Assembly: GCF_900607225.1 (NCBI RefSeq)
Contig: NZ_LR027842.1
Coordinates: 1,780,396 to 1,844,395, forward strand
Source: [Pseudopropionibacterium] massiliense
GTDB taxonomy: Bacteria; Actinomycetota; Actinomycetes; Propionibacteriales; Propionibacteriaceae
Length of the DNA: 64,000 nt
Direction of reading: 5' to 3'
Made by a program: the position numbers and the translations under genes. The notes beneath the pieces are model-generated. The model worked only from the letters and a program-made list of their open reading frames with translations. It did no database searches and was not told where the DNA came from. Positions 53,766-63,598 of this stretch are shown in pieces; position 1 is the stretch's first letter; each line of letters begins with the position of its first letter.

Positions 53766-54937
53766 TGTTTCACGACTGTAAGTACTACTTCTGTACGCAT
53801 CCGCTTAGTCATAGACGACGTTTTGTTACTAGTCCGGACCGGCAGATAACGCCGGTTTTCAGGCAGCGCGCGCTCAGAACGTTTGATTAGCCGAAAACCA
53901 GAAACCTCGTAAGCCAAACTCACGAGTGCGTCATTCTGGATATAATTTCCTCGGAGCGTAGAGTTTCCTATCACCGTTACGATTTCCGCCCCCGACTTGC
54001 AAACACGGTTCATCTCACACGCGAAGATTGCGAGATCTTGAGCGTAGCGAGTGATGGTCGCTACTGGAAGTTGATCGGGAACATTTACTGAGTCCTTTAT
54101 ATGTTGCACCATATCTTCGACATACTTGAGGGCATCATCGCCGAGTGCGCGTTCAGCACCAATGCTATTGGATCGGGTTTTTCGTAGCTCTGGAATCGTG
54201 TATCCGAACCAGATAAGCGACATCTTATGCCCGCGTATATAGTCAATTGCATTAAGGTATGGCGGTGAGGTAATAATCAAATCAACTGACGCATCAGGCA
54301 GATCGAGCGCACGCGCATCTCCCCTGCGAACTTCCACCTGTCCGACAATGGACCGCTCATCGAGCAATCTTTTTAGGCCGTTGACTGACTTTTCAAACCC
54401 ACGATATACGTCGTAGCTGGATTCAGTTACCACACGGTGGGGCCTACTGTGCGATGTATCGGCTGCCAGTGATGCCTTGGGCGCCTTAGTGACAATGATC
54501 CGGCTCAGCGCAACTTGGAGAGCATGACGAACCGCGTCATCGCCAACCCTATCCAGTTGCCATGCAAGTCGGTTGAGCTGAATACGCTGTGGCGCTGCAA
54601 ACCAATATTCGGCGAACTTGATGGTTTCCGGGTCTTCCCACCGCGGCTCGCTCACGCTTGACGCTTGCGCCCGTGCACAGACACGCTCCGCCTCCGCGAC
54701 GACCTCTTCAGTATCAACGGCCTGAGTCGCGACCGAGCTCATGAGAACGGCGAGAGGATCGACATCAAACCCGCGTGCCACGTGACCTTTGCCTGCCGCC
54801 GCACTAAGGACCGTCCCTGATCCACACATTGGGTCAAGCACCACTAACCTTGACTCACCTGTGACGGAGTCGAGGTGATTGATGGCGATGTCCGGTGCCA
54901 TCCTGGCAGGAAACGGGTGGATCGTCCTTGCACCCAT
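53762..54937 (-). CDS. DNA methyltransferase (TSPPY type) paired with the GHKL ATPase-nuclease
   Basis: The 391-residue SAM-dependent DNA methyltransferase has motif I in VVLDPMCGSGTVLSAA (near residue 35) and the acidic FDVDPL. The catalytic motif IITSPPYLNAIDY sits near residue 230. This order suits an amino-methyltransferase that makes N6-methyladenine or N4-methylcytosine, and the TSPPY form leans towards N4-cytosine. The ATG at 54937 has GAGGAG upstream. Stop and start overlap with the next gene (ATGA), pointing to a two-gene modification/restriction unit. The recognition site cannot be read from the sequence. Confidence 0.9.
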   Translation of the reverse strand: MGARTIHPFPARMAPDIAINHLDSVTGESRLVVLDPMCGSGTVLSAAAGKGHVARGFDVDPLAVLMSSVATQAVDTEEVVAEAERVCARAQASSVSEPRWEDPETIKFAEYWFAAPQRIQLNRLAWQLDRVGDDAVRHALQVALSRIIVTKAPKASLAADTSHSRPHRVVTESSYDVYRGFEKSVNGLKRLLDERSIVGQVEVRRGDARALDLPDASVDLIITSPPYLNAIDYIRGHKMSLIWFGYTIPELRKTRSNSIGAERALGDDALKYVEDMVQHIKDSVNVPDQLPVATITRYAQDLAIFACEMNRVCKSGAEIVTVIGNSTLRGNYIQNDALVSLAYEVSGFRLIKRSERALPENRRYLPVRTSNKTSSMTKRMRTEVVLTVVKQ

Positions 54938-55196
54938 CAGCACTCCTCAACTCCGCACGTCCCGGCGCGAGCAAGCGTGCTCCTCCAAAGACCGCTCGCT
55001 CTTTCAATCATCCCAGCAGCGCGGGAGCTAGGTCAAAGATACCTGCCCACGCACCCCAAACTTATCAGGGCCCCGGCATAGCCCTGTAGGTATGCTCCGC
55101 GCTAGCTGGATGATATTGCTGACTACGATCATAGTGAAATTTGAGACTGCTTCGGTCGAACGTGGAACAAGCCAAACTCGCCATCATTGGCGGTTG

Positions 55197-55269
55197 TGGA
55201 GCTAAGGGGATTCGAACCCCTGGCCTCTTCCATGCCATGGAAGCGCGCTACCAACTGCGCCATAGCCCC
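55197..55269 (-). tRNA. tRNA-Ala (anticodon GGC), second copy
   Basis: The 73-nt cloverleaf has the same stems as the gene at 21367-21439, the anticodon loop ATGGCAT (GGC) and no encoded CCA. The two copies differ at one base (G to A on the plus strand, in the variable-loop region). The second defence island lies on its 3' side, separated by about 260 bp in which no gene is visible. Confidence 0.95.
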
Positions 55270-55324
55270 GTGTCTCGCGACTCCCTGAACTTACCGGAGT
55301 CGCGGGCGGCGCGCAAGCCGTGGG

Positions 55325-55927
55325 TCAGGGAAGCTGTCTCGCCGGGGTGTTGTAGGTGACGAGTCTGGGGTTTTCTCCCCCGATCACCAGCGAGTAGGTG
55401 ATGTTGCCCGGGATGCTGAGGACGTCACCGATGCCCATGAAGGTGCTGACCACCTTGGACAGCAGCAAGCCATGGGTGACGATCAGCACCTGCTGTCCCT
55501 CGTGTCTTTCCGCGATCTCCCGCACCGATTCCAGGGCCCGGGCGGTCATCTCCGCCAAGGTTTCGCCCGTCGCCGAGCGTTGGAAATCGACCCCGTGGGT
55601 GTAGAAGTCGATGAAGCCGGGGAACACGCGGATCACCTCGGCGGTGGTCATGCCGCTCCAGCTGCCGACGTTGATCTCCCGCAACCGGGCATCCGGCACC
55701 ACGTCGAGTCCGTGGGGTTCCGCGACCATGTGGGCGGTGCGGAGGGCCCGTTTCAGGTCGGATGTGTAGCAGGCCTCGAAATCCCAGTCCGCGAAGAACC
55801 GGGCCGCCTCCTCAGCCTGCTTCTCCCCCACCTCGTCGAGTTCGACGTCCGCCTGTCCCTGCAGTTTTCCGAGCTCGTTCCATTCCGTGCGACCGTGCCG
55901 AAGGAACACAAGTTTTGTGTGCGTCAC
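55325..55927 (-). CDS. Histidine phosphatase family protein (phosphoglycerate-mutase-like)
   Basis: The 200-residue protein carries the RHG catalytic motif in LVFLRHGRTEWNELGKLQGQ and the second His in VLIVTHGLLLS. The other signature residues are in YTSDLKRALRTA and LREINVGSWSGMT. These enzymes dephosphorylate small metabolites or act as mutases; the substrate cannot be assigned. The GTG start overlaps the rsfS stop (GTGA), so the two are translationally coupled. In actinobacteria this rsfS-adjacent phosphatase is a common neighbour and is sometimes called a glucosyl-3-phosphoglycerate phosphatase relative, which is not claimed here. Confidence 0.9.
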   Translation of the reverse strand: MTHTKLVFLRHGRTEWNELGKLQGQADVELDEVGEKQAEEAARFFADWDFEACYTSDLKRALRTAHMVAEPHGLDVVPDARLREINVGSWSGMTTAEVIRVFPGFIDFYTHGVDFQRSATGETLAEMTARALESVREIAERHEGQQVLIVTHGLLLSKVVSTFMGIGDVLSIPGNITYSLVIGGENPRLVTYNTPARQLP

Positions 55928-56319
55928 TGCTCTTCGTCGTCCTGTGGCACCAGCACCTCGTGCACGTCGAGCGGAATCTGTGGGCAGTCCTTCCACAACC
56001 GTTCCAGATTGTAGAGGCTGCGTTCCTCGGTGCGCTGCACGTGCACCACGAAATCGATGTAGTCCAGCAGCACCCAGCGGTTCTCCCGGTCACCCTCGCG
56101 GCGCACTGGTTTCAGCTGGACCTGTTTGATGAGCTGCTCCTCCACGGCGTCGACAACCGCCCCGACCTGGCGTTCGTTCCTGGCGCTGATGATCAGGAAC
56201 ACGTCGGTGATGGTCAGCTGCTGGCTGACGTCGAAGGCGACGATGTTGGTGCCGAGTTTCCCGGCTGCCGCCTCCGCGGCAATGGTCACGTGTGTGATCA
56301 CGGACTCAGGTGTTGTCAA
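55924..56319 (-). CDS. rsfS: Ribosome silencing factor
   Basis: RsfS binds ribosomal protein L14 and keeps the 30S and 50S subunits apart in starvation. The 131-residue protein has the family's [24 protein letters not shown] stretch, the glycine-free middle, and the [12 protein letters not shown] block followed by a YNLERLW segment. It sits in the conserved nadD-rsfS-phosphatase run, overlapping nadD by 14 bases and the phosphatase by four. Confidence 0.95.
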   Translation of the reverse strand: MTTPESVITHVTIAAEAAAGKLGTNIVAFDVSQQLTITDVFLIISARNERQVGAVVDAVEEQLIKQVQLKPVRREGDRENRWVLLDYIDFVVHVQRTEERSLYNLERLWKDCPQIPLDVHEVLVPQDDEEQ

Positions 56320-56974
56320 CTGGAACTCCTGTCTCAGGATGCGGGTAGAGACCGCGTTTCACGATGTACTGCACGATGCCATCCGGCACTAGGTACCAGA
56401 TCGGCTCGGCACGCTGCACACGTGTACGGCAGTCGGTGGAGGAAATAGCCAGGGCCGGGACCTCCAGCAGCGTCACTTTATCCGATGGCAGATGTGACAG
56501 GTCGTCCTCCGTCATGGGAACCCCCGGACGGGTCACCCCGACGAAGTGCGCCAGATCGAACAGCTGTTCCGCGCCGCGCCACGTGAGGATCTGCCGCACC
56601 GCGTCCGCGCCGGTGATGAAGAACAGGTCCACGTCGTCGCCACGCTCCGCACGAAGATCCCTCAGGGTGTCGACGGTGTAGGTGTTCCCGGGCCGGTCGA
56701 TGTCCACGCGGCTCACGGAGAACCTAGGGTTCGACGCGGTGGCGATCACGGTCATCAGGTACCGATCCTCCGCCTGGGTCACGTTCCGGTGGGTTTTCTG
56801 CCACGGCACACCCGTGGGCACGAAGACCACCTCGTCGAGGGAAAACTTCGCGGCCACCTCACTGGCGGCCACGAGGTGCCCGTGATGGATCGGGTCGAAG
56901 GTGCCGCCCATCACCCCGAGCCGGTAATGCCGTTCCCGCCCCTGCCGGGCCACCGCCAATTCCGTGGTGCTCAT
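56306..56974 (-). CDS. nadD: Nicotinate-nucleotide adenylyltransferase
   Basis: NadD transfers AMP from ATP to nicotinate mononucleotide, making deamido-NAD. The protein shows the nucleotidyltransferase signature [15 protein letters not shown] near residue 20 and [11 protein letters not shown]. The [12 protein letters not shown] and [12 protein letters not shown] (ISST) blocks are also present. An N-terminal ~18 residues ([18 protein letters not shown]) precede the core. ATG at 56974 was chosen because GGGGAG lies just upstream and because the preceding small gene ends in an ATGA overlap there. The upstream in-frame start at 57016 lies inside that small gene. Confidence 0.95.
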   Translation of the reverse strand: MSTTELAVARQGRERHYRLGVMGGTFDPIHHGHLVAASEVAAKFSLDEVVFVPTGVPWQKTHRNVTQAEDRYLMTVIATASNPRFSVSRVDIDRPGNTYTVDTLRDLRAERGDDVDLFFITGADAVRQILTWRGAEQLFDLAHFVGVTRPGVPMTEDDLSHLPSDKVTLLEVPALAISSTDCRTRVQRAEPIWYLVPDGIVQYIVKRGLYPHPETGVPVDNT

Positions 56975-57114
56975 TGCTCCCCCGATTCCCTTCCGCCGCT
57001 GACCCCCAGCCACCACCCCAGCACCCCGAGCGCCAGGATCACCCCCATGATCACGAGGGCCAGCACGGAGGGGTCGGCCTCGGTCGGTGTTTCCAGCAAA
57101 ACCATGCTGTGCAT
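56971..57114 (-). CDS. 47-residue single-helix membrane protein overlapping nadD
   Basis: The frame reads a short acidic N-terminus ([16 protein letters not shown]), then one hydrophobic helix ([19 protein letters not shown]), then a short Gly/Arg/Glu tail. Its TGA shares bases with the nadD ATG (ATGA), which favours a real, coupled small gene. The ribosome site is weak, and an internal ATG at 57105 is an alternative start. No family is recognised. It could be a leader that couples translation rather than a stable protein. Confidence 0.5.
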   Translation of the reverse strand: MHSMVLLETPTEADPSVLALVIMGVILALGVLGWWLGVSGGRESGEQ

Positions 57115-57123
57115 GCTATCCGG

Positions 57124-58752
57124 TCAACAACCCCCGTAGAGGTCGGCGGACCAGTCACGGACCGCCATCCCCACCACGGGAGTTGAACCGCTCGGAGAAG
57201 TCGACTCCCGGTCCGGGAAGAAGATCATCTCCCTCTCCCCGGAACGAATGACCCCCGCCTCGAAGGGACCACCATTGCCGTTCTTGGTCTCCATACGGAG
57301 ATCGGGATGCCTGCGTCGCACCTCATCAAAGGTCATTCCGATTTTCACTCCACCATAGGTGGCCAGATTTGACGTGACCTCCCAGGACACAAGGTGTCCA
57401 CCAACATGTATCTCGACCAGCGGGGAATCCGCCCTGATCCCTCCGGGCTCGTACTTGAGCTGGAAGTAGACACCCTGTGCAGCCAGCTCGGGGGCGGTCG
57501 CGAAAGGTGCCTCACAAGGATCGGTGCTGGGAACCATGGCTCCTCGCTCGACCATGTTGGTGTCGCCTATCCTGTAGAGTCCGAGCCCCGCGAAAGACAT
57601 GACCATCGCCTCGGAATCCGGGGCGCAGCGGCACAGGAACACCACCCGGATCCTGCTCTCGGCATCGGATCCCAGACGCCAGTAGAGGGCTGTCTGAGTG
57701 GCTGGATAGATACGGATGCTGTCCGCGCCCTCGTTCTCCTCCGCGATGGGAGAGCCCAGCATTTCATCGGCCTTGGAGACCGGATCGCCGAGGGCAATCC
57801 CGTCGACGGTGGGCGTGGATTTGGTGCCCTCACCGGAACTGATCGCCACCAGTTCGCTGTCCCTGAACAACCATTCGCAATCACGCCACACGATCACGGT
57901 GACGGTCTGTCCGTTCCACTGCCGCGACGACCCTGAGGACAGCGCGGGAAAGTCAGAATGATTCCCCGAAATTGTTTCGTAGGTGTCCCCCACACCTATT
58001 CCGTGAGCTCCGGACGGGGACAGTTCCGCGAGCGCCTTCGTCTCATCCAGTGCCGCCAAGGTCCGGGAGGCCAGCTGTTTTCCATTGTCCGCGGTGGTGT
58101 AATAACCATCGGTGGCACGGGCGACACAACGCACGTCCTCCTCGTCGGTGCGCAGACTGACGACCGAAATGCTCAATCCGGGATTGCTGGCCTTCAGTTC
58201 CTTCGCCACATCACAGGGAGGGGCGGATTCGCAGGTGTTCTTCCCATCGGAAACCAGCACGATTCGTCCGGGCTGCCCAGCCAGCTGGGCCGCCGCCTCG
58301 CGCAGCGCGGGCCCGATGGGAGTCCAACCTCCCGCGACCAGTGCATCCACCTTCGTCTTGAGTGCCGTGGCGTCGACGGGGGCCATCGCCTCCACCACCT
58401 CGACGTCGGCGCATCCCTGTTCAGCATTCACGTCGTCGCCGTGCATCTTCGTGCCGTACCCCACCAGCGCCGCCGGCGTGCCCGCGGGAAGTGCCCCGAA
58501 CAGGCTGGTGACCGACTGCTGGGCCGCCGCCATCCGGGTGATCCCCTCCCCCGCGTCGTCGTGGGTCATGGAACCCGAGGCATCCAGCACGGCCACCACC
58601 GGCAGCGACGTTCTGGCCCCACTCGATTCCGTCGTCGCCGGTGTTCCGCTGTTACCCGCGGAGGCCGCGCCGCTCTCCCCCGCCTGCGGTGAGCCGCACC
58701 CACCCACCAGGAGGGCCATCGCCAGCAGCCCTCCGACCCACTGGTTCCTCAC
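57124..58752 (-). CDS. Lipoprotein with von Willebrand factor A domain
   Basis: The 542-residue protein has a lipoprotein signal (MALLVGGC) and a Gly/Ser/Thr linker. A vWA domain from about residue 50 carries the metal-ion site DASGSM and the matching Thr (GWTPIGPAL) and Asp (VLVSDGKNTC) residues. Beyond about residue 250 the sequence is strand-rich with several cysteine pairs and ends in DLYGGC. It is probably anchored outside the membrane. Binding partners are unknown. GTG at 58752 was chosen because GAGGAGGG lies just upstream. The gene is a single insertion in a conserved row; stop and neighbours do not overlap. Confidence 0.85.
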   Translation of the reverse strand: MRNQWVGGLLAMALLVGGCGSPQAGESGAASAGNSGTPATTESSGARTSLPVVAVLDASGSMTHDDAGEGITRMAAAQQSVTSLFGALPAGTPAALVGYGTKMHGDDVNAEQGCADVEVVEAMAPVDATALKTKVDALVAGGWTPIGPALREAAAQLAGQPGRIVLVSDGKNTCESAPPCDVAKELKASNPGLSISVVSLRTDEEDVRCVARATDGYYTTADNGKQLASRTLAALDETKALAELSPSGAHGIGVGDTYETISGNHSDFPALSSGSSRQWNGQTVTVIVWRDCEWLFRDSELVAISSGEGTKSTPTVDGIALGDPVSKADEMLGSPIAEENEGADSIRIYPATQTALYWRLGSDAESRIRVVFLCRCAPDSEAMVMSFAGLGLYRIGDTNMVERGAMVPSTDPCEAPFATAPELAAQGVYFQLKYEPGGIRADSPLVEIHVGGHLVSWEVTSNLATYGGVKIGMTFDEVRRRHPDLRMETKNGNGGPFEAGVIRSGEREMIFFPDRESTSPSGSTPVVGMAVRDWSADLYGGC

Positions 58753-58775
58753 GATCCCTCCTCGTGTTCCTGGTC

Positions 58776-60017
58776 TCAAATCCGCACCTGGCCGTCGCCG
58801 TTCACGATGTATTTCGTCGAGGTCAGCTCCGCCAGGCCCATCGGACCCCTTGCGTGCAGTTTCTGGGTGGAGATCCCGATCTCGGCTCCGAACCCGAACT
58901 GGCCCCCGTCGACGAACCTGCTGGAGGCGTTCACGAGCACCGCCGCGGCATCGATCCCGGTGACGAACCGGTCGGCCGCGGCCCGGGACTCGGTGATGAT
59001 GGTCTCGGAATGGCCGGTAGTGTGGCGGTGGATGTGGGTGATGGCCTCGTCGATGTCCGTGACGACCCTCACAGCCAGGTCCAGCGACAGGTATTCCGCC
59101 TCGAACTCGTCCTCACCGGCCGGAACCACGTCTTCGGCGAAGGCCACCACCTCGGGGGTTCCGTGAACCGTCACGCCCGCGTCGCGAAGCGCGTCGAGAG
59201 CGACGGGAAGGAAGGCGTCGGCGATGTCGTGGTGCACCAGCAGCGTCTCAACGGCATTGCAGACGCTGGGTCGCTGGGTTTTCGCGTTCAGCAGCACGCC
59301 GACGGCCTTGCCGATGTCGGCGGAAGCGTCCACGTAGAGGTGACAGTTCCCGGTGCCGGTCTCGATCACCGGCACCTTCGCCCCCTCGACCACGGCGTTG
59401 ATCAACCCGGCTCCGCCGCGCGGGATCAGCACATCCACCAGGCCCCGGGCGGCCATCATCTCGCCCGTGACCTCGCGTCCACCCTCCACCAGGGCGACGG
59501 CATCGGCGCTCAGCCCGGCGTTTCTCAGCCCGTCGCGCAGGGCCCCGACGCAGACCCGGTTCGACTCGATGGCCGAACTTGAGCCGCGCAGCAGGGCCGC
59601 GTTGCCTGACTTGAGACACAACCCGGCCGCGTCCGCCGTGACGTTCGGGCGGTTCTCGTAGATGATCCCCACCACCCCGAAGGGCACCCGCACCTGCCGC
59701 ACCTCGACGCCGTTGCCGAGCCGCCAGCCCCTCACCAGGTCACCCACCGGGTCGGGCAACGCGGCCACGTCACGCAGTCCGCCGACCATTCCCCGCACCC
59801 GTTCGTCGTCCAGACGCAGCCGGTCGATCACGGCCTCGGGCGTCCCCGCTCCCCGCGCCGCATCGACGTCGACGGCGTTGGCCGTCAGCAGCTCCTTCCC
59901 TGCGGCCGCCACGGCGTCGGCCATCGCGTGCAGGGCACGGTCCTTCGCGTCGCGGGTCAGGACGGCCAGTTGCCGGCTCGCCGCGCGGGCCGCCAAGGCT
60001 TGGGATCGGAACTCCAT
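58776..60017 (-). CDS. proA: Glutamate-5-semialdehyde dehydrogenase (gamma-glutamyl phosphate reductase)
   Basis: ProA reduces gamma-glutamyl phosphate to glutamate-5-semialdehyde, the second step of proline synthesis. The 413-residue aldehyde-dehydrogenase-fold protein shows [30 protein letters not shown], and the catalytic Cys in [14 protein letters not shown]. The [14 protein letters not shown] block and the [18 protein letters not shown] region are also present. It is separated from proB by a PQ-loop gene, an arrangement seen here rather than the usual direct pairing. Confidence 0.97.
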   Translation of the reverse strand: MEFRSQALAARAASRQLAVLTRDAKDRALHAMADAVAAAGKELLTANAVDVDAARGAGTPEAVIDRLRLDDERVRGMVGGLRDVAALPDPVGDLVRGWRLGNGVEVRQVRVPFGVVGIIYENRPNVTADAAGLCLKSGNAALLRGSSSAIESNRVCVGALRDGLRNAGLSADAVALVEGGREVTGEMMAARGLVDVLIPRGGAGLINAVVEGAKVPVIETGTGNCHLYVDASADIGKAVGVLLNAKTQRPSVCNAVETLLVHHDIADAFLPVALDALRDAGVTVHGTPEVVAFAEDVVPAGEDEFEAEYLSLDLAVRVVTDIDEAITHIHRHTTGHSETIITESRAAADRFVTGIDAAAVLVNASSRFVDGGQFGFGAEIGISTQKLHARGPMGLAELTSTKYIVNGDGQVRI

Positions 60018-60114
60018 GTCGGGAGTATAGGCGGTTTCATGGAGTCCTCCGAAGCTGTTTGAACCGGTTCATTTCCGACACATCCGCCCCCGAACCAGAC
60101 ACGTTGCTCGTGTC

Positions 60115-60717
60115 TCAACCAGCTTTTCCGAGGCTGCGGGATCGCCGCCAGAAGAGCAGCAGGTTCACGAACGTCAGAGTTCCCACCGAACCGCCGGAGA
60201 TGATGATGGCCAGGTCCGGGGCGAAAATCGCCCAGAAACACCACAGATATTGCACGAACGTGTTGACTCCCAGGAAGACCCCGGAAACCCCGGAGACGTC
60301 CGGATCGCGGAGCAGGTCGCGCAGCTGGGTGACCTGACCGATCAGAAGCGGAAGCGCGATGATCATCCCGAAAATCGCCGCCCCCAGCCACACGTCGATC
60401 GCGAGCAGCCCGAGGCCGAGCCCCACCACCAGAGCCAGCGATCCCAGAAACCGTTTTCCACGATCGCGGCAGACCATCACGACCACGACCGCCGAGGTGA
60501 TGGCGATCAACAGATTGGGGAAAATGACGTTGGGGCGGGCGACGTAGAGCCCGTGAGCAAACCAGCCAAGCCCGGCCGCCGCCTGCAACAACCACATGGC
60601 CAGCGAAACCCCCGCACTGGTGCGGGCCCTGAGAATCCGGATCAGCTGCGGCAGCCCGGAGACCGTTCCCATCACGGCAGCCGCCCAGCCCAGAACGTCA
60701 ATCAGCCACGGACTCAT
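60115..60717 (-). CDS. PQ-loop/SWEET-like membrane protein
   Basis: The 200-residue protein has seven predicted hydrophobic segments with a 3+1+3 look. Each half holds a PQ-loop-type motif, GTVSGLPQLIRILRAR near residue 20 and LIGQVTQLRDLLRD near residue 125. PQ-loop proteins move sugars or amino acids or shape membranes; no substrate is indicated. Its ATG shares four bases with the proB stop (ATGA), so it is probably expressed with proB. It lies between proB and proA. The 97-bp gap to proA contains a diverged copy of the dispersed repeat. Confidence 0.8.
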   Translation of the reverse strand: MSPWLIDVLGWAAAVMGTVSGLPQLIRILRARTSAGVSLAMWLLQAAAGLGWFAHGLYVARPNVIFPNLLIAITSAVVVVMVCRDRGKRFLGSLALVVGLGLGLLAIDVWLGAAIFGMIIALPLLIGQVTQLRDLLRDPDVSGVSGVFLGVNTFVQYLWCFWAIFAPDLAIIISGGSVGTLTFVNLLLFWRRSRSLGKAG

Positions 60718-61781
60718 CGGACTGCAATCATCAGGTCACGGTGCACGGCCAGGCCTCCCTTTCCCGCCCGTCGCCTCAGTTCCGTCGCGGAGCAGTCCGC
60801 CAATCCGCGCGCCAGCAGCGTTCCGCCGGGCCCGGTGATGTCGACGGGATCGCCCGCCTCGAACTCACCCGTCACATCGTCGATCCCCACAGCCAGCAGC
60901 GAGGCGTGACCGTTCCCGACGGCCCGGGCGGCGCCGGCGTCGATCCGCAGCTCCCCACTCACCTCGGCTGCGTGGGCCAGCCACAGCAGCCTGCGGGGGC
61001 GGCGGCGCCCGGCTGCCTCGAACAAGGTGCCTACCTCCTCCCCCTCCAGGGCCGCCAGGAGCCGGTCGGCGTGGGCCAGCACCACAGAGGTCCCGCCCGA
61101 GGTCGCGATCCGGGCGGCCTCCACCTTGGTGCGCATCCCGCCGGTCCCGACGCGGGAACCCACCCGGGAGGTGTCGACCTCCAGGTCCGTGAAGTCGCGG
61201 ACCCGGGGTATCAGCCGGGCCCCGGGTTCCTCCGGATGCGCGGTGTAGAGGCCGTTCACGTCACTCAGGATCACCAGCGCATCGGCTCGCACCAGGTGGG
61301 CGGTCAACGCCGCCAGGCGGTCGTTGTCGCCGAACCGGATCTCCCCGGTCGCGACGGTGTCGTTCTCGTTGATCACGGGGATCGCCCCCAGCCTGAACAG
61401 CCGAGAAATCGTGTTCAGGGCGTTCCGGTAGCTACGCCCGTCCTGCAGGTCACCGGCGGTCAGCAGCACCTGCGCCACCATCTGGTGGTGTGCTGCGAAC
61501 GCCTCCGCGTAACGCCGGATCAGGATGCCCTGCCCGACGGCGGCCGCGGCCTGCTGGGTCTCGAGATCCCTGGGGCGCGCTGGGAGTCCCAGAGGTCTCA
61601 GCGCCGCGGCGATGGCCCCGGAGGTCACCAACACCAGGCGTTTGTCGCGCGCCTGGAGGGAAGCCAGTTCCGCGGCGAGCGTCTCGATGCGCGCCGGATC
61701 CAGATGTCCCTCCCGGTCGGTCAGTGACGACGACCCGATCTTCACCACCAGGCGTTTCGCTCCGGTGATCTCAGTCCTCAT
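60714..61781 (-). CDS. proB: Glutamate 5-kinase
   Basis: ProB phosphorylates glutamate at the gamma-carboxyl, the first and feedback-controlled step of proline synthesis. The 355-residue protein has the N-terminal kinase ([28 protein letters not shown] as two blocks, [20 protein letters not shown]). A C-terminal PUA domain of about 80 residues ends in [17 protein letters not shown]. The ATG at 61781 lies 11 bases inside the end of obgE, so expression is coupled to that gene. The long open frame further upstream (to 61952) is a shadow of obgE. Confidence 0.97.
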   Translation of the reverse strand: MRTEITGAKRLVVKIGSSSLTDREGHLDPARIETLAAELASLQARDKRLVLVTSGAIAAALRPLGLPARPRDLETQQAAAAVGQGILIRRYAEAFAAHHQMVAQVLLTAGDLQDGRSYRNALNTISRLFRLGAIPVINENDTVATGEIRFGDNDRLAALTAHLVRADALVILSDVNGLYTAHPEEPGARLIPRVRDFTDLEVDTSRVGSRVGTGGMRTKVEAARIATSGGTSVVLAHADRLLAALEGEEVGTLFEAAGRRRPRRLLWLAHAAEVSGELRIDAGAARAVGNGHASLLAVGIDDVTGEFEAGDPVDITGPGGTLLARGLADCSATELRRRAGKGGLAVHRDLMIAVR

Positions 61782-63234
61782 CGATGACCTCGCTGGCCTT
61801 CCACGCGTGGTACTCGGCGTCGATGCGGCGGCGCCGGGTGACGGCGGGCCGTTCGCTCTCCAGCCGGGGATCCTCGCCCCGCCGGGAGAGGATCTCGGCG
61901 CCGGTCTCGACCTGCGGGGCGAAGTCGAAGACCACCGCGTCGTCGCCTCCAATGGCCACCGCGTCGCCCTGGCGGGCCCCGAGTTCGAGGAGTTTCTCCT
62001 CCACCCCGAGCCGGTTCAACCGGTCCGCCAGGTAACCGACCGCCTCGGCGTTGTTGAAATCGGTCTGGCGGATCCAGCGTTCCGGTTTCGCCCCGCGCAC
62101 CCGCCACAGGAAACCACCCTCACCGTCGCCCTTCTTCACGATCGTGAAGGAGTCGTCGGTGGCGACGCGGCCCACCGGTTTGGGTCGCAGGACCTTCTTC
62201 GGCGGCTCCTCCGCCGCCCTGGAGGCGCGGTGGGTCCCGACGATCCCGGCCATGGCGAATTTCAACGCGTTCAATCCCGCACCGGTCTTGGTGCTCACCT
62301 CGAAGACCCGGTAGCCGCGTTTCTCCAGTTCGGGCCGGGCGAGTTCCGCCAGGTCGGGGGCGTCGGGCAGGTCCAGTTTGTTCAGCACCACCAGGCGTTC
62401 ACGATCCTCCAGGCCGCCGTGGGCCGCCAGTTCGCCCTCGATCACATCCAGGTCGGCGACGGGTTCGCGGCCCGGTTCCCATGTGCCCAGGTCGATGACG
62501 TGCACGATGGCCTGGCACCGTTCGATGTGTCGCAGGAAGTCGAATCCCAGGCCCTTCCCTAGCGAGGCCCCCTCGATGAGACCGGGAACGTCGGCGACGG
62601 TGTAGGTGACATCTCCCGCCACCACGACCCCCAGGTTCGGCACCAGGGTGGTGAAGGGGTAGTCGGCGATCTTCGGCCGGGCCCTGGAGATCGCGGCGAT
62701 CAGCGACGACTTTCCCGCCGACGGGAACCCGACCAGGCCGATGTCGGCCAGCACCTTCAGTTCGAGCTGGATCAGCCGGGACTGGCCCTCCTCACCGAGA
62801 AGAGCGAAACCGGGGGCCTTGCGGGCGGCGGTGGCAAGCGCCTCGTTGCCGAGCCCACCCTTGCCGCCGACGGCCGCGACGTACTCCTCACCGGATTCGG
62901 TGAGGTCCGCCAGATGCTCGCCAGTGGTCGCATCGGAGACCACCGTCCCGGCGGGAACCGCGAGGACCACGTCCTCACCCTTCGCGCCGTGCTGGTGGTC
63001 GCCGCGGCCGGGCTGCCCGTTCGTGGCCCTGCGCACCGACTGGCGGTGATACTCCACCAGCGAGTTGAGGTTGTCGGCCACCCGGAGGATCACAGATCCC
63101 CCGTTGCCGCCGTTGCCGCCGTCGGGGCCACCGAGGGGTTTGAACTTCTCGCGGTGCACCGAGGCGCAGCCGTGACCGCCGTTTCCTGCCTGCACGGTCA
63201 GCTTCACGCGATCCACGAATGAGGGAATTGCCAC
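61771..63234 (-). CDS. obgE: Obg-family GTPase
   Basis: ObgE is an essential ribosome-associated GTPase in 50S maturation and stress control. The 487-residue protein has the glycine-rich Obg fold at 1-~155 ([23 protein letters not shown]). The G domain follows with [10 protein letters not shown] (P-loop), [10 protein letters not shown] (switch II) and VVLNKLD (G4). A C-terminal OCT domain lies at about 335-420, then an acidic tail. The rplU-rpmA-obgE-proB order is the standard actinobacterial one. A hairpin separates it from rpmA. Confidence 0.97.
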   Translation of the reverse strand: MAIPSFVDRVKLTVQAGNGGHGCASVHREKFKPLGGPDGGNGGNGGSVILRVADNLNSLVEYHRQSVRRATNGQPGRGDHQHGAKGEDVVLAVPAGTVVSDATTGEHLADLTESGEEYVAAVGGKGGLGNEALATAARKAPGFALLGEEGQSRLIQLELKVLADIGLVGFPSAGKSSLIAAISRARPKIADYPFTTLVPNLGVVVAGDVTYTVADVPGLIEGASLGKGLGFDFLRHIERCQAIVHVIDLGTWEPGREPVADLDVIEGELAAHGGLEDRERLVVLNKLDLPDAPDLAELARPELEKRGYRVFEVSTKTGAGLNALKFAMAGIVGTHRASRAAEEPPKKVLRPKPVGRVATDDSFTIVKKGDGEGGFLWRVRGAKPERWIRQTDFNNAEAVGYLADRLNRLGVEEKLLELGARQGDAVAIGGDDAVVFDFAPQVETGAEILSRRGEDPRLESERPAVTRRRRIDAEYHAWKASEVIDED

Positions 63235-63271
63235 GGCTAGAAGTATCTCAAAGTGCTCCGGAAACCGAAGA

Positions 63272-63308
63272 ACGACGGGCCCACCTCACCAGGAGGCAGG
63301 CCCGTCGT
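63272..63308. terminator. Hairpin between rpmA and obgE
   Basis: A 10-bp inverted repeat (ACGACGGGCC/GGCCCGTCGT, 17-nt spacer) lies in the 93-bp gap between rpmA and obgE. It may end or attenuate the rplU-rpmA transcript before obgE. No clear T tract follows on the minus strand. Confidence 0.5.
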
Positions 63309-63327
63309 CCGCTTGTACGCTGCTTGT

Positions 63328-63585
63328 TCAGCCCTCGACCGGGGCCACGTTGACGACGCGGCGGCCGCGCTTGACGCCGAAGTTCACCTTGCCTGCGGCC
63401 AGCGCGAAGAGGGTGTCGTCACCGCCACGACCGACGTTGTCACCGGGGTGGAAGTGGGTGCCGTGCTGGCGGACGATGATCTCGCCGGCGCCGACGACCT
63501 GACCGCCGAAACGCTTCACACCGAGGCGCTGGGCGTTGGAATCACGACCGTTGCGCGTCGAGGACGCGCCTTTTTTGTGTGCCAT
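63328..63585 (-). CDS. rpmA: 50S ribosomal protein L27
   Basis: The 85-residue protein starts [24 protein letters not shown] and continues [22 protein letters not shown], the L27 signature. It ends with the basic [11 protein letters not shown] strand. L27 sits near the peptidyl-transferase centre of the ribosome. The N-terminus is the short actinobacterial form, without the cleaved leader of Firmicutes. It lies 13 bp after rplU. Confidence 0.98.
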   Translation of the reverse strand: MAHKKGASSTRNGRDSNAQRLGVKRFGGQVVGAGEIIVRQHGTHFHPGDNVGRGGDDTLFALAAGKVNFGVKRGRRVVNVAPVEG

Positions 63586-63598
63586 CTCTGTTCCTGCC

